From Bacteroidales bacterium UBA3290 (lineage in GTDB: Bacteria > Bacteroidota > Bacteroidia > Bacteroidales > UBA932): DNA of 64,000 nt. The notes beneath the pieces are model-generated. The model saw nothing but the letters and a program-made list of their open reading frames with translations. It had not been told where the DNA came from and made no database searches. The first letter of the stretch is position 1. The number at the start of each line of letters is the position of its first letter. Made by a program: the position numbers and the translations under genes. The stretch is taken from contig DETK01000032.1 of the NCBI GenBank assembly GCA_002361615.1, positions 51,847-115,846 of the forward strand. The letters are read 5' to 3'. Shown piece by piece: positions 57,108 to 64,000 of this stretch.

Positions 57108-57942
57108 GGTTCTTATGTTTGGACAAGTTGTTGACGAGGTAGTCTTTCGCCGCCAGGATCCAGCCTTTTTTCAAGATCATCAGGCGGATGGCGTGGCGAT
57201 AGGGGTGGTAGAGCCCTTTTTCCCGGGCGTAGGCGGCCATTGTGCGGAAGCTGGCCAGACGGTTCTTCCAGCGGGCAGGGTCGCGCCGCTGGCTGGTGGA
57301 ACTGCCGTAGATGTGGTAGTGGTAACGCGCCGTTTCGTCGCTGGCGATCCGGCCGGCGGAGAGCAGGCTGCAGATCAGGAAACAGCTGTCCTCGGCGCTG
57401 TGGGTGTCGGGGAAGCGGATCTGATTGTCGGTGAGCAGGCTCCTTCGATACAGATAGGTCGTGAAGTAGGAAGTGAAGCGGCAGAGGTAGCGCTTCTTGG
57501 CCTTTCCCGTAAAGGCGCCGGATTCAACGGCCGGATTCTTTTTCAGGACCGTTGCGCCGTCGGGGTGCTCGAAGACAATGCTTCCGAAAGCCAGGTCGGC
57601 ATCGGCTTTTGAGGCCGCTTCGTAGAGCGAGGCACAGAATCCCGGGTCCAGCGTGTCGTCGCTGTCGAGGAATCCGACATAGGTTCCGGACGCTTTTTCA
57701 ATGCCCAGGTTGCGGGCGGCGCCGGGGCCGGCGTTGACCACCGTTTCGCAGAAGACGAAGCGCTTCGGGCCTTCGTAAGTGCCCAGGCGGGTATGGGCGA
57801 AATCTATGCTGTCATCGCTCCCGTGGTCATCGACCAGGACGACCTCGAGTTCGTCGAGTGTCTGGGCGAGGACGCTGTCGAGGCATTCCGCCAGGTGGGT
57901 ACGGGCGTTATAAACGGGGATGACCAGCGAAACTTTCACCAT
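57100..57942 (-). CDS. Family 2 glycosyltransferase
   Basis: GT-A fold transferase of 280 residues. VSLVIPVYNARTHLAECLDSVLAQ opens the protein, VVLVDDHGSDDS follows, and the DxD motif is GFLDSDDTLDPGF. Start at 57942 (MVKVSLVIPVYN) is the family start; the longer upstream frame overlaps the preceding gene. One base separates it from the upstream gene stop, and it overlaps the GT10 gene start by 8 bases. Confidence 0.9.
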   Translation of the reverse strand: MVKVSLVIPVYNARTHLAECLDSVLAQTLDELEVVLVDDHGSDDSIDFAHTRLGTYEGPKRFVFCETVVNAGPGAARNLGIEKASGTYVGFLDSDDTLDPGFCASLYEAASKADADLAFGSIVFEHPDGATVLKKNPAVESGAFTGKAKKRYLCRFTSYFTTYLYRRSLLTDNQIRFPDTHSAEDSCFLICSLLSAGRIASDETARYHYHIYGSSTSQRRDPARWKNRLASFRTMAAYAREKGLYHPYRHAIRLMILKKGWILAAKDYLVNNLSKHKNHG

Positions 57943-57943
57943 A

Positions 57944-58747
57944 TCAAGCACTTTTCTTGCGGGCGATGCGCCGTTTGAGTTTATAGGGCCAGCGGGCGAT
58001 GCGCTGGGGAATCTTGATGAGCCAGCGGACGAGTTTGTTGGCGGCAAAGGCCAGGCGGTCCGTCAGGCCGAAAGAGGGGACGGGCAGCCCCCTCAGGGCG
58101 TAGGCTTCGCGGATAACGGCGTCGATGCGGGCTTTCTGCATGCCTTGCGAAGGTTCGATGCGGCGCACGAGCCAGGATGGCATCGAATAGAAGCGGGAGA
58201 ACCAGGTGTGGAGGCAGAGCGTGCGTCCCTGCGGGTCCAGCGCGATGGTCGTGATGCCGTCTGCGTGCCGGCGTGCCGGCAGGTACAGCGTAGGGAAAGT
58301 GCCGGCCATCCAGTGGAAGAAGGGATAGTAGGGCTCCTTGTCGTCCAACCTGCGGACAAGCGCCTTGCGGTCGAACCGGGTCCGGATCAGCTGCAGGTTG
58401 AATACGTTGAAGAACGGGTTGGTGACTGTCTTGTCGCGTCCTGTAGTAGCCTCGTCGCCGTCTGAGCAGCCGATGTTGGCGTAGCCGCCTTCCAGCAGGG
58501 TGCCGACCAGGTCGAGGACGGCCGGAGGGTTGACGATGAATGCATCTTCGTCTACGTTGATGGCCACGTCGCAGTCTTTGTCACGGAGCATCGTGTAGAA
58601 ATAGCCGTCCGCCGTCTGGTCGGTCAGCCGCACGCAGGGGATCGGATTTCCTTCCGCGTCTTTCCAGTCGCGGAAAAGCCCTTTCGAGAGGCGGTAGAGC
58701 CGCAGGTCGAACGAGCGGGTGAAGATCTTAATGCGTGGCTGCGGCAT
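57944..58747 (-). CDS. Unrecognised protein, probable GT-A-like glycosyltransferase
   Basis: A 267-residue soluble protein I cannot assign to a named family. It has a likely metal/nucleotide motif in CDVAINVDEDAFIVNP (an Asp-Glu-Asp cluster after a hydrophobic strand, as in GT-A enzymes), then NIGCSDGDEA and NPFFNVFNLQLIR. A basic C-terminus (RRIARKKSA) may bind membrane. It overlaps the YfhO-like gene by 20 bases and precedes a GT2 by one base. Context and the DED motif suggest a glycosyltransferase; this is inference. Confidence 0.7.
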   Translation of the reverse strand: MPQPRIKIFTRSFDLRLYRLSKGLFRDWKDAEGNPIPCVRLTDQTADGYFYTMLRDKDCDVAINVDEDAFIVNPPAVLDLVGTLLEGGYANIGCSDGDEATTGRDKTVTNPFFNVFNLQLIRTRFDRKALVRRLDDKEPYYPFFHWMAGTFPTLYLPARRHADGITTIALDPQGRTLCLHTWFSRFYSMPSWLVRRIEPSQGMQKARIDAVIREAYALRGLPVPSFGLTDRLAFAANKLVRWLIKIPQRIARWPYKLKRRIARKKSA

Positions 58748-61196
58748 CCTTGCGGGTCTTGAAATGGCGGTACAGGCCCCATCCGGCGGCGGAAAGGATC
58801 AGCAGGTACATCAGCACCACGCAGATCGTGGCGATGCGGTCGCCTTTGCGGACGCTGTCGGGGTCGAAGATGAAGGTGATGTGGTGCGAGCCCTCGGGTA
58901 CATTGAGGGCACGCAGCAGGTAATTGACGCGGAAATGCGCTGTTTCCTGGCCGTCGATCGTGGCTTTCCAACCGTACGGATAGTAGATTTCAGAGAATAC
59001 GATGGTGCCGGGCGTGGCGCTCCGGTAATCGTAATCGAGTTGTTTGGGCGTGAAGGCCGTCAGATGTACTTCGGCATCCGGCGCGATGCCCGGCTGCGTT
59101 TGGGCGGCGAAGGCTTCGAATTCCCGGTCGAGGACGGCCGTCGTGGTAAGGTCAATCTGGTCCAGGGCGTTACTTTCAGCCCGGGCGCCGTCGACCACCA
59201 TCAGCTTTTCCACGAACCAGGCGTTGCCCATCGCGCCGGGGTTCCGCTGGACGATGGCCTGGCCACTCTCCTGGTCGGGTACGATGAGGTATTTCGTGTT
59301 GAGCATGTCGATCACGGACATGTGGTATTTCGACAGATGCTCGTCGATCAGGTCCTGGTAGCGGCGCAGTTTGGCGGCGTGGTAGCCGCCGACCGACTTG
59401 AGCCGGTAGGAGGTCCGGGCGTCGTTGAAGGTGTTCGTCGTGAGGTTCATCACGCGGAAGTTCGGGTCTTCGTCCTGGAGGATCGTGGTCTCCCAAGGCT
59501 GCTCGGCGAAGGCGCTTTGGGTATTGCGGGGGAGCTGGAAATGACTGTCGTTGAAGTAGCGTTTGTCAACGGGCCACATATCGGTGAGTACCAGCACGCC
59601 GAGGATGGCGATCATTGCGGCGCGTGGGACCTTCTTCTCAAGGAACAGCCACAACAGGACCGCTGCCGCAGCGATGAATGCGAAACTGCGCCAGGCGTCG
59701 CCGGTCAGGAGGGCGGCGCGGTCAGCTACGATGGCTTCCATTACTGAAGCGGGCAGCTGCGAAGCGTAGTATGCGTCGTTCGGGCCGGCAAAGGAGTATA
59801 AGGATTTGCCCAGCAGTGCGAAGAGCAGGCAGAGTCCCGCCGTTACGCCGGCCGAGATGAAGAGACTCCTGCGCATTTTCTCCTTGGGAACGGATCCGTC
59901 CATCAGGGCCTTGACGGCCAGGAATCCCAGCAGCGGCATGGCGACCTCGGCCACGATCAGGATCGAGGAGACGGCGCGGAATTTATTGTAGAGCGGGAAA
60001 TGCTTGAAGAAGAACTCGGTGAGCCACATGCAGTTGTGCCCCCAGGCAAGGAGGACGGAGAAGACCGTGGCGGCCAGCAGCGCCCATTTGTAAGGACCGG
60101 CCACGACCAGGCATCCCAACAGGAAGAGGAAGCACACGATGGCGCCCATATAGACATTGCCGGCGGTAAAAGGCTGTTCTCCCCAGTAAAGCGGGGTGTT
60201 GGCCGCGAAGTCGCGCGCCGTGGCCGCAGGGGCGCCGAGTGCCTTGACGGCCTGGTAAGTATGGGATTTCGGGCCGAGCGGGTAGTTGGAGGAGCCGCCC
60301 TTGAAGCCGGGAATCAGGAAGGAGAACGATTCGTCGATGCCGTAGCTCCATTGCGTGGCGTATTCCAGGTCAAGACCTTTCTGCGGAGCGGCGCTTTCGT
60401 CCGTGGCCTCCACGAGGTCGGAGTGGCCGCCGCGCATGGTTTCGCGGGCGTATTCCTGATTGGCGAAGATGTTGGCACTGCCTGTTCCCAGGCCGATGCC
60501 GAGCGCTGCCACGAAGACCAGTGTGGAGATGCCGAGGGCCTTCCAGCGTTTCTCACGGGCGTGGATCCAGACTTCCGCCAGGAAGAAAAGCCCGATCATC
60601 ATGAACAGGTAATAGGCCATTTGCGGATGGATGCTGAAGCCGACGGCGGTGAACAACATCACGAACACGGCGCCCAGCGCATACCGGCCCCTGAAAATCA
60701 GATAGAATCCGGCCGCGACAAGGGATATGTAGGAGATGGCGATGGTCTTGCCGCCGTGTCCGGCGGCGATGATGACGATGAAATACGACGACAGCGCCAC
60801 CGCGATGGCACCCACGATCGACAGCCACTTGTCCACGCCGAAACTCCGCATCAGGATGAAGAAGCACACGAAGTAGAAGATCAGGATCCAGGCCGGATGG
60901 TAGGGGCCCCGCTGCAGGAAACCTTTGATAGGACCCAGCAGCGTGTCGGCCTGGTAGCGGCCGCCGCCGATCTGGTAGGAAGGCATGCCGCTGAACATCG
61001 ATTCGTTCCACCAGGTATGGTCGCCTGTCTGTTCGGTGTACCGGAGGCTTTCCTGGACGGCCGAAACGGCGTTGACGTCGTCGGCCGACTGGAGGACCTT
61101 TCCACTGAGCACGGGCTTGCAGTAGATGAAGGCCAGTGCGAAGAAGATGATCAGGGCAGCGATCGTGGCTGCATATTTCTGGAGGAATGCTTTCAT
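58728..61196 (-). CDS. YfhO family membrane protein
   Basis: Large inner-membrane protein of 822 residues with about twelve helices in the first two thirds and one near the C-terminus (TICVVLMYLLILSAAGW). Features typical of YfhO/GT-C-like proteins include the early loop DDVNAVSAVQESLRY and WNESMFSGMPSYQ, followed by a periplasmic C-terminal domain with SEIYYPYGWKATIDGQE. Members are proposed GT-C glycosyltransferases that use polyprenyl-phosphate sugars, e.g. for glycosylating teichoic acids in Gram-positives; the substrate here is unknown. It overlaps the FAH-like gene by ATGA upstream. Confidence 0.88.
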   Translation of the reverse strand: MKAFLQKYAATIAALIIFFALAFIYCKPVLSGKVLQSADDVNAVSAVQESLRYTEQTGDHTWWNESMFSGMPSYQIGGGRYQADTLLGPIKGFLQRGPYHPAWILIFYFVCFFILMRSFGVDKWLSIVGAIAVALSSYFIVIIAAGHGGKTIAISYISLVAAGFYLIFRGRYALGAVFVMLFTAVGFSIHPQMAYYLFMMIGLFFLAEVWIHAREKRWKALGISTLVFVAALGIGLGTGSANIFANQEYARETMRGGHSDLVEATDESAAPQKGLDLEYATQWSYGIDESFSFLIPGFKGGSSNYPLGPKSHTYQAVKALGAPAATARDFAANTPLYWGEQPFTAGNVYMGAIVCFLFLLGCLVVAGPYKWALLAATVFSVLLAWGHNCMWLTEFFFKHFPLYNKFRAVSSILIVAEVAMPLLGFLAVKALMDGSVPKEKMRRSLFISAGVTAGLCLLFALLGKSLYSFAGPNDAYYASQLPASVMEAIVADRAALLTGDAWRSFAFIAAAAVLLWLFLEKKVPRAAMIAILGVLVLTDMWPVDKRYFNDSHFQLPRNTQSAFAEQPWETTILQDEDPNFRVMNLTTNTFNDARTSYRLKSVGGYHAAKLRRYQDLIDEHLSKYHMSVIDMLNTKYLIVPDQESGQAIVQRNPGAMGNAWFVEKLMVVDGARAESNALDQIDLTTTAVLDREFEAFAAQTQPGIAPDAEVHLTAFTPKQLDYDYRSATPGTIVFSEIYYPYGWKATIDGQETAHFRVNYLLRALNVPEGSHHITFIFDPDSVRKGDRIATICVVLMYLLILSAAGWGLYRHFKTRKDAAATH

Positions 61197-61642
61197 AGGA
61201 TGTCGATGTTGTCAAGATGGTCGCCCCGTTGCAGGGCGACGGGGTCGCCTTGTTCGAAAATCAGGAAGTCTCCGATGCGGAGCGACAGGTGCAGACTCAG
61301 TTGTTCCAGCGTACGGACGACTTGCTGGCGGAACGCCTCTCCCTGTTCCCCGACAGGCTGGAAATCGCGGCTTACCCAGGTGGCACGGTCGAGATAGGGC
61401 GTCGGCGAGCCGCCGGCCGTCAGGCCGTAGAAGAGGACGGCGGGCGCCCAGCTGTGGAAATAGCGGCTGGCAAAGCGGGGCGCGATGGCTTTGCCGGCCT
61501 TCTCGATGCGGATGCACCGGCCGCGGAAGGCCAGGGCTCCGCAGCAGTCGTCGGGCAGGCAAAAGCGGTCCGCATCCCGTACCAGGGTGATGTCCGGGCG
61601 GGCGTACCAGCTGCCGTCGGGCCTGACGACGTGGATGTTCAT
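61193..61642 (-). CDS. Degenerate fumarylacetoacetate-hydrolase-like protein
   Basis: A 149-residue protein with scattered similarity to the small FAH-family hydrolases of Bacteroidota. RPDITLVRDADRFCLPDD corresponds to the KPDSALL-type segment, KAGKAIAPRFASRYF to the GKNI-EKFA-KYY segment, and LRIGDFLIFEQGDPVALQRGDHLD to the C-terminal strand pair. The metal-binding Glu-x-Glu (expected near GALAFRGRCIRI) and the later Asp (expected near FYGLTAGG) are absent, so it should be inactive as an FAH enzyme. Family assignment is from memory and tentative. It overlaps both neighbours by 4 bases and is therefore tightly coupled to the exonuclease and YfhO genes. Confidence 0.55.
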   Translation of the reverse strand: MNIHVVRPDGSWYARPDITLVRDADRFCLPDDCCGALAFRGRCIRIEKAGKAIAPRFASRYFHSWAPAVLFYGLTAGGSPTPYLDRATWVSRDFQPVGEQGEAFRQQVVRTLEQLSLHLSLRIGDFLIFEQGDPVALQRGDHLDNIDIL

Positions 61643-62430
61643 GAGAGTGCGAGCTTGATTTTGGTCAGCTGCTGCTTGGTGTCGAGCGTGAAGTCGCCGT
61701 CCATCATCCAGCTGTAGTAGGAGGGCTCTTTCCGGAGGACGTCGGCCACCTTCTTGCCCTTGTGCTTGCCGAAGTTGAACACCGGTTCGTCGTTGTCGTC
61801 GAGGACGATGCGGCCGGCGTAATCTACGAAGCGCGACTGGCAGGAATACTTCGACAGGTAGGACACGTCGTTCTGGAGCGGGTCTTCCTCGTCGTTCCCG
61901 TAACGGTCGAGCTGGGCTTCGAGCACCTCATAGGTGGCCATCGTGTCGGCTTCCGCCGAGTGGGCGTTGTCGAGGTTCTGGCCGCAGTAGAACTTGTAGG
62001 CGGCTTTCAGGGTGCGCTGCTCCTTCTTGTGGAAGATGTTCTGCACGTCGACGAGTTTCCGCTTGCGGAAGTCGAATTCCACGCCGGCCCGCAGGAATTC
62101 CTCGGCCAGCATCGGGATGTCGAACTTCAGGGAGTTGTAGCCCGCGATGTCGCAGCCTTCCATCAGGCGGGCGAGCGACTTGGCTACCTGCTTGAAGGTG
62201 GGGCAGTCCTTCACATCCTCGTCGCTGATGCCGTGGACGGCCTGGGCGCCGGGGGTGATGGGGATGGTGGGGTTGATGCGACGGGTTTTGACCTCCACTT
62301 TGTTGGGTTCACCCGGAGCGCCGGGCGAGACCTTGACGATGGAGATTTCCACGATCCGGTCGGACGCGACGTTGAGGCCTGTACTCTCGATGTCGAAGAA
62401 CAGGAGCGGATTCTTGAGGGCAAGTTGCAT
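61639..62430 (-). CDS. DEDDh-family 3'-5' exonuclease (DnaQ-like) with C-terminal DUF3820-like region
   Basis: A 263-residue exonuclease. The DEDDh set is Asp13 and Glu15 (FFDIESTGL), Asp104 (NSLKFDIP), His157 and Asp162 (HSAEADT). A C-terminal extension with FNFGKHKGKKVADVLRKEP, resembling DUF3820, follows after residue 200. Such proteins act in proofreading or repair; in Bacteroidota a stand-alone DnaQ-like protein next to dnaN is plausible as polymerase epsilon-type activity (inference). It starts 12 bases after the dnaN stop. Confidence 0.9.
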   Translation of the reverse strand: MQLALKNPLLFFDIESTGLNVASDRIVEISIVKVSPGAPGEPNKVEVKTRRINPTIPITPGAQAVHGISDEDVKDCPTFKQVAKSLARLMEGCDIAGYNSLKFDIPMLAEEFLRAGVEFDFRKRKLVDVQNIFHKKEQRTLKAAYKFYCGQNLDNAHSAEADTMATYEVLEAQLDRYGNDEEDPLQNDVSYLSKYSCQSRFVDYAGRIVLDDNDEPVFNFGKHKGKKVADVLRKEPSYYSWMMDGDFTLDTKQQLTKIKLALS

Positions 62431-62442
62431 AAGCCCCCGGGA

Positions 62443-63570
62443 TTAGGCGTTGATCATCACGGGCATCAGCAGGGCGCGGATGTCCACGCCGGGCTTGGAT
62501 TCGTCGGCCGAGACGATGAGGGCGGCGCGGGCCGGGTCGGCCAGCTGCATGCAGATGTTCTGGTAGGGGAGGTTGCCGAGTATCTCGAGCAGGAACGGGG
62601 CCTTGAAGCCGATCTCCATCTCCTGGCCGTCATACTGGCAGGGGAGCGTCTCGTGGGCGGACATCGAGAAGCCGAGGTCTTGTGCGGAGATCAGCAGTTC
62701 GTTGAGGCTGAGCTTCAGGCGGATCTGGTTGGAGATCTGGTTCGAGCAAACGGCGATGCGCTTGACCACGCCCAGCAGGTCGGCGCGGCCGATGACCAGG
62801 TGGTTGTTGTTGTTCTTGGGGATGACGCTGCGGTAGGCCGGATAGTTGCCTTCGATCAGGCGGCATACCAGGATGTTGCTGCCGAAGCTGAAGTAAGCGT
62901 TCTTGTTGTCGTAGCGGATGGTGATGTCCTCGTCGTAGCGGGCCAGGATGCTCTTGAGGATCGAGGCGGGCTTCTTGTGGAGGATGAAACTGGACTTCTG
63001 CGAGAGCTTGGCGCCCGAGAAGCTGTAGCAGATGAGCTTGTGGGCGTCGGAGGCGACCAGGGTGGTGACTTCCGGGTCGATGTCGAAGAAGATACCGTTC
63101 ATCACCGGGCGGAGCTCCTCTTCGGCGGTGGCGTAGATGGTGTTGTTGATACCGTCGAGCAGGACGGCCGAAGGGATGATGACGCTTTCTGAAATTTCAT
63201 TGATCTCAGGCAGTTCCGGGAAATCAGCCGCGTCGAAGCAGGGGATCTTCGAGGCACCGCTGGCCCAGACGATGTCCATCACGGAGCTTCCCGGGTCCAC
63301 GCTGAAGGAGAGCGGCTGGTCGGGGAACTCCTTGAGGGAGTCCGTCAGAAGCTTGGCGGGTACAGCCGTGGCGCCTTCCTGGGAGACCTGTGCGATGGCG
63401 ATGGTGGTCTTGAGGGTGGTTTCACCGTCTGAGGCCGTGACCGTCAGGGTGTTTCCTTCGAGCTGGAAGAGAAAGTTCTCCAGGATGGAGTTGGTGGGCT
63501 TGGGGACGATGACCTTGGAAACGGACATCAGGCCGTTAAGGAGTTCGGAACTTGAGACTGAAAATTTCAT
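62443..63570 (-). CDS. dnaN: DNA polymerase III beta subunit (sliding clamp)
   Basis: Ring-shaped processivity clamp, 375 residues in three similar domains. The N-terminus MKFSVSSSELLNGLMSVSKVI and the C-terminus ALLMPVMI, which forms the peptide-binding pocket, are characteristic. Promoter box at 63616-63623 gives a leader of about 45 bases. It heads a seven-gene minus-strand chain with gaps of at most 12 bases that runs into glycosyltransferases. No dnaA is adjacent, so the clamp is not in the usual origin-proximal dnaA-dnaN order. Confidence 0.96.
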   Translation of the reverse strand: MKFSVSSSELLNGLMSVSKVIVPKPTNSILENFLFQLEGNTLTVTASDGETTLKTTIAIAQVSQEGATAVPAKLLTDSLKEFPDQPLSFSVDPGSSVMDIVWASGASKIPCFDAADFPELPEINEISESVIIPSAVLLDGINNTIYATAEEELRPVMNGIFFDIDPEVTTLVASDAHKLICYSFSGAKLSQKSSFILHKKPASILKSILARYDEDITIRYDNKNAYFSFGSNILVCRLIEGNYPAYRSVIPKNNNNHLVIGRADLLGVVKRIAVCSNQISNQIRLKLSLNELLISAQDLGFSMSAHETLPCQYDGQEMEIGFKAPFLLEILGNLPYQNICMQLADPARAALIVSADESKPGVDIRALLMPVMINA

Positions 63571-63615
63571 ATTTGGTATAATTTTTATTATTTCTAAACC
63601 TGTCTATCAGAATTA

Positions 63616-63623
63616 CAAATATA
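63616..63623 (-). promoter_or_regulatory. -7 box (TATATTTG) of dnaN
   Basis: TATATTTG on the minus strand, 45 bases before the dnaN ATG, within the short AT-rich divergent region shared with the htrA gene. Confidence 0.65.
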
Positions 63624-63639
63624 ATAAAAATAGGACAAT

Positions 63640-64000
63640 ATGGGTAAAAAAATTCTTTATCTGATTCTAATTGTCGCAGTATCAGGACTTACCGGGTATT
63701 TTGCCGCTACGCGTGCGTTCGACCGGCGTGCGGCTGAAAACGAGGAATATGCCCAGATCGCCGGTGTGGCGACGGGTGACAAAAAGTCAGTCCCTCAGCG
63801 TCGTGTCGAAGTGGCCAACGTGCCCAACTTCTCCGACGCCGCCGAGTCGGCCGTCCAGGCCGTCGTATACGTCAAGGTTGCTCAGAAGGCCAATTACCAG
63901 GGCGGCTCGCTGCTCGACCTGATCTTCGGCTTCCCCCAGACGCCCCGTGACCAGGTAGGCCTGGGCTCCGGTGTGATCATCCGTCCCGACGGCTACATCG
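63640..64000 (+). CDS. HtrA/DegP-type periplasmic serine protease (3' truncated)
   Basis: The first 120 codons of a protein cut by the right edge. ATG at 63640 is followed by MGKKILYLILIVAVSGLTGYFAA, a signal anchor, then the HtrA N-terminal pattern VPNFSDAAESAVQAVVYVKV, a Q/G-rich loop (LLDLIFGFPQTPRDQ), and GLGSGVIIRPDGYI, which just precedes the catalytic His of S1C proteases. The catalytic triad and PDZ domains lie beyond the window. It should act in envelope protein quality control. Divergent from dnaN. Confidence 0.9.
   Translation, partial: MGKKILYLILIVAVSGLTGYFAATRAFDRRAAENEEYAQIAGVATGDKKSVPQRRVEVANVPNFSDAAESAVQAVVYVKVAQKANYQGGSLLDLIFGFPQTPRDQVGLGSGVIIRPDGYI

Overview
The window reads as chromosome from a GC-rich member of the Bacteroidales (Bacteroidota), perhaps a gut Rikenellaceae or UBA932-type lineage; the family-level guess is inference. 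The evidence is a complete Na+-translocating NQR operon, menaquinone methyltransferase MenG, DUF4493-type lipoproteins, TonB-receptor-like barrels, and at least eighteen copies of the Bacteroidota promoter -7 box TAnnTTTG placed just upstream of genes. Two tRNA genes show the full TTTG-N19-TACCTTTG form. No rRNA, CRISPR array, prophage or intact insertion sequence was found. Gene density is very high, and no gene-free stretch exceeds 300 bases.

Layout. 1-4.6 kb: end of a POT peptide transporter, a D-2-hydroxyacid dehydrogenase, and a LemA/DUF2207 membrane pair. 4.6-9.6 kb: menG, tRNA-Leu, a YihX-like HAD phosphatase, then an overlapping pair made of a lipocalin-like protein and a PEP-synthase/rifampicin-phosphotransferase-like enzyme. 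The same two modules occur fused in one animal protein family. 9.6-9.73 kb: a nested perfect palindrome. 9.7-16.4 kb: housekeeping genes guaA, typA, yceD-rpmF, tRNA-Arg, and the overlapping ftsE-nth-xerD operon. 16.5-25.4 kb: a 994-residue TPR protein coupled to an outer-membrane barrel, gyrB, an alpha-oxoamine synthase (sphingolipid or sulfonolipid type) and a secreted esterase. 25.4-36.1 kb: pgpH-like c-di-AMP phosphodiesterase, lnt, a LysE exporter, an unrecognised coiled-coil membrane protein, tRNA-Val, a secreted M14 peptidase and a PcrA/UvrD helicase.

36.2-42.1 kb: nqrABCDEF, in which NqrC carries an unusual Cys/His-rich tail. 42.2-45.0 kb: tRNA-Lys, a UPF0104 flippase-like protein, a lipoprotein and a 2Fe superoxide reductase. 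45.0-61.6 kb: a surface-glycan locus. Its first five genes encode enzymes for a CDP-3,6-dideoxyhexose, and the presence of an RmlC-like epimerase points to CDP-L-ascarylose. They are followed by a Wzx-like flippase, GT2 transferases, a GalE-like epimerase, an acyltransferase, a WbsX-family protein, a GT10 fucosyltransferase-like protein and a YfhO-type membrane protein. 61.2-63.6 kb: dnaN, a DEDDh exonuclease and a degenerate FAH-family protein head an overlapping minus-strand gene chain that runs into the glycan genes. The right edge holds the start of an HtrA/DegP protease.

The candidates I rank highest for new biology are the split lipocalin-like/phosphotransferase pair, the nested palindrome after it, the ascarylose-type pathway lacking a local E3 reductase, the metal-binding-type tail on NqrC, and the apparently dead FAH homologue inside the clamp-to-glycan gene chain. 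All names rest on motif reading and memory of families, because no search could be run.
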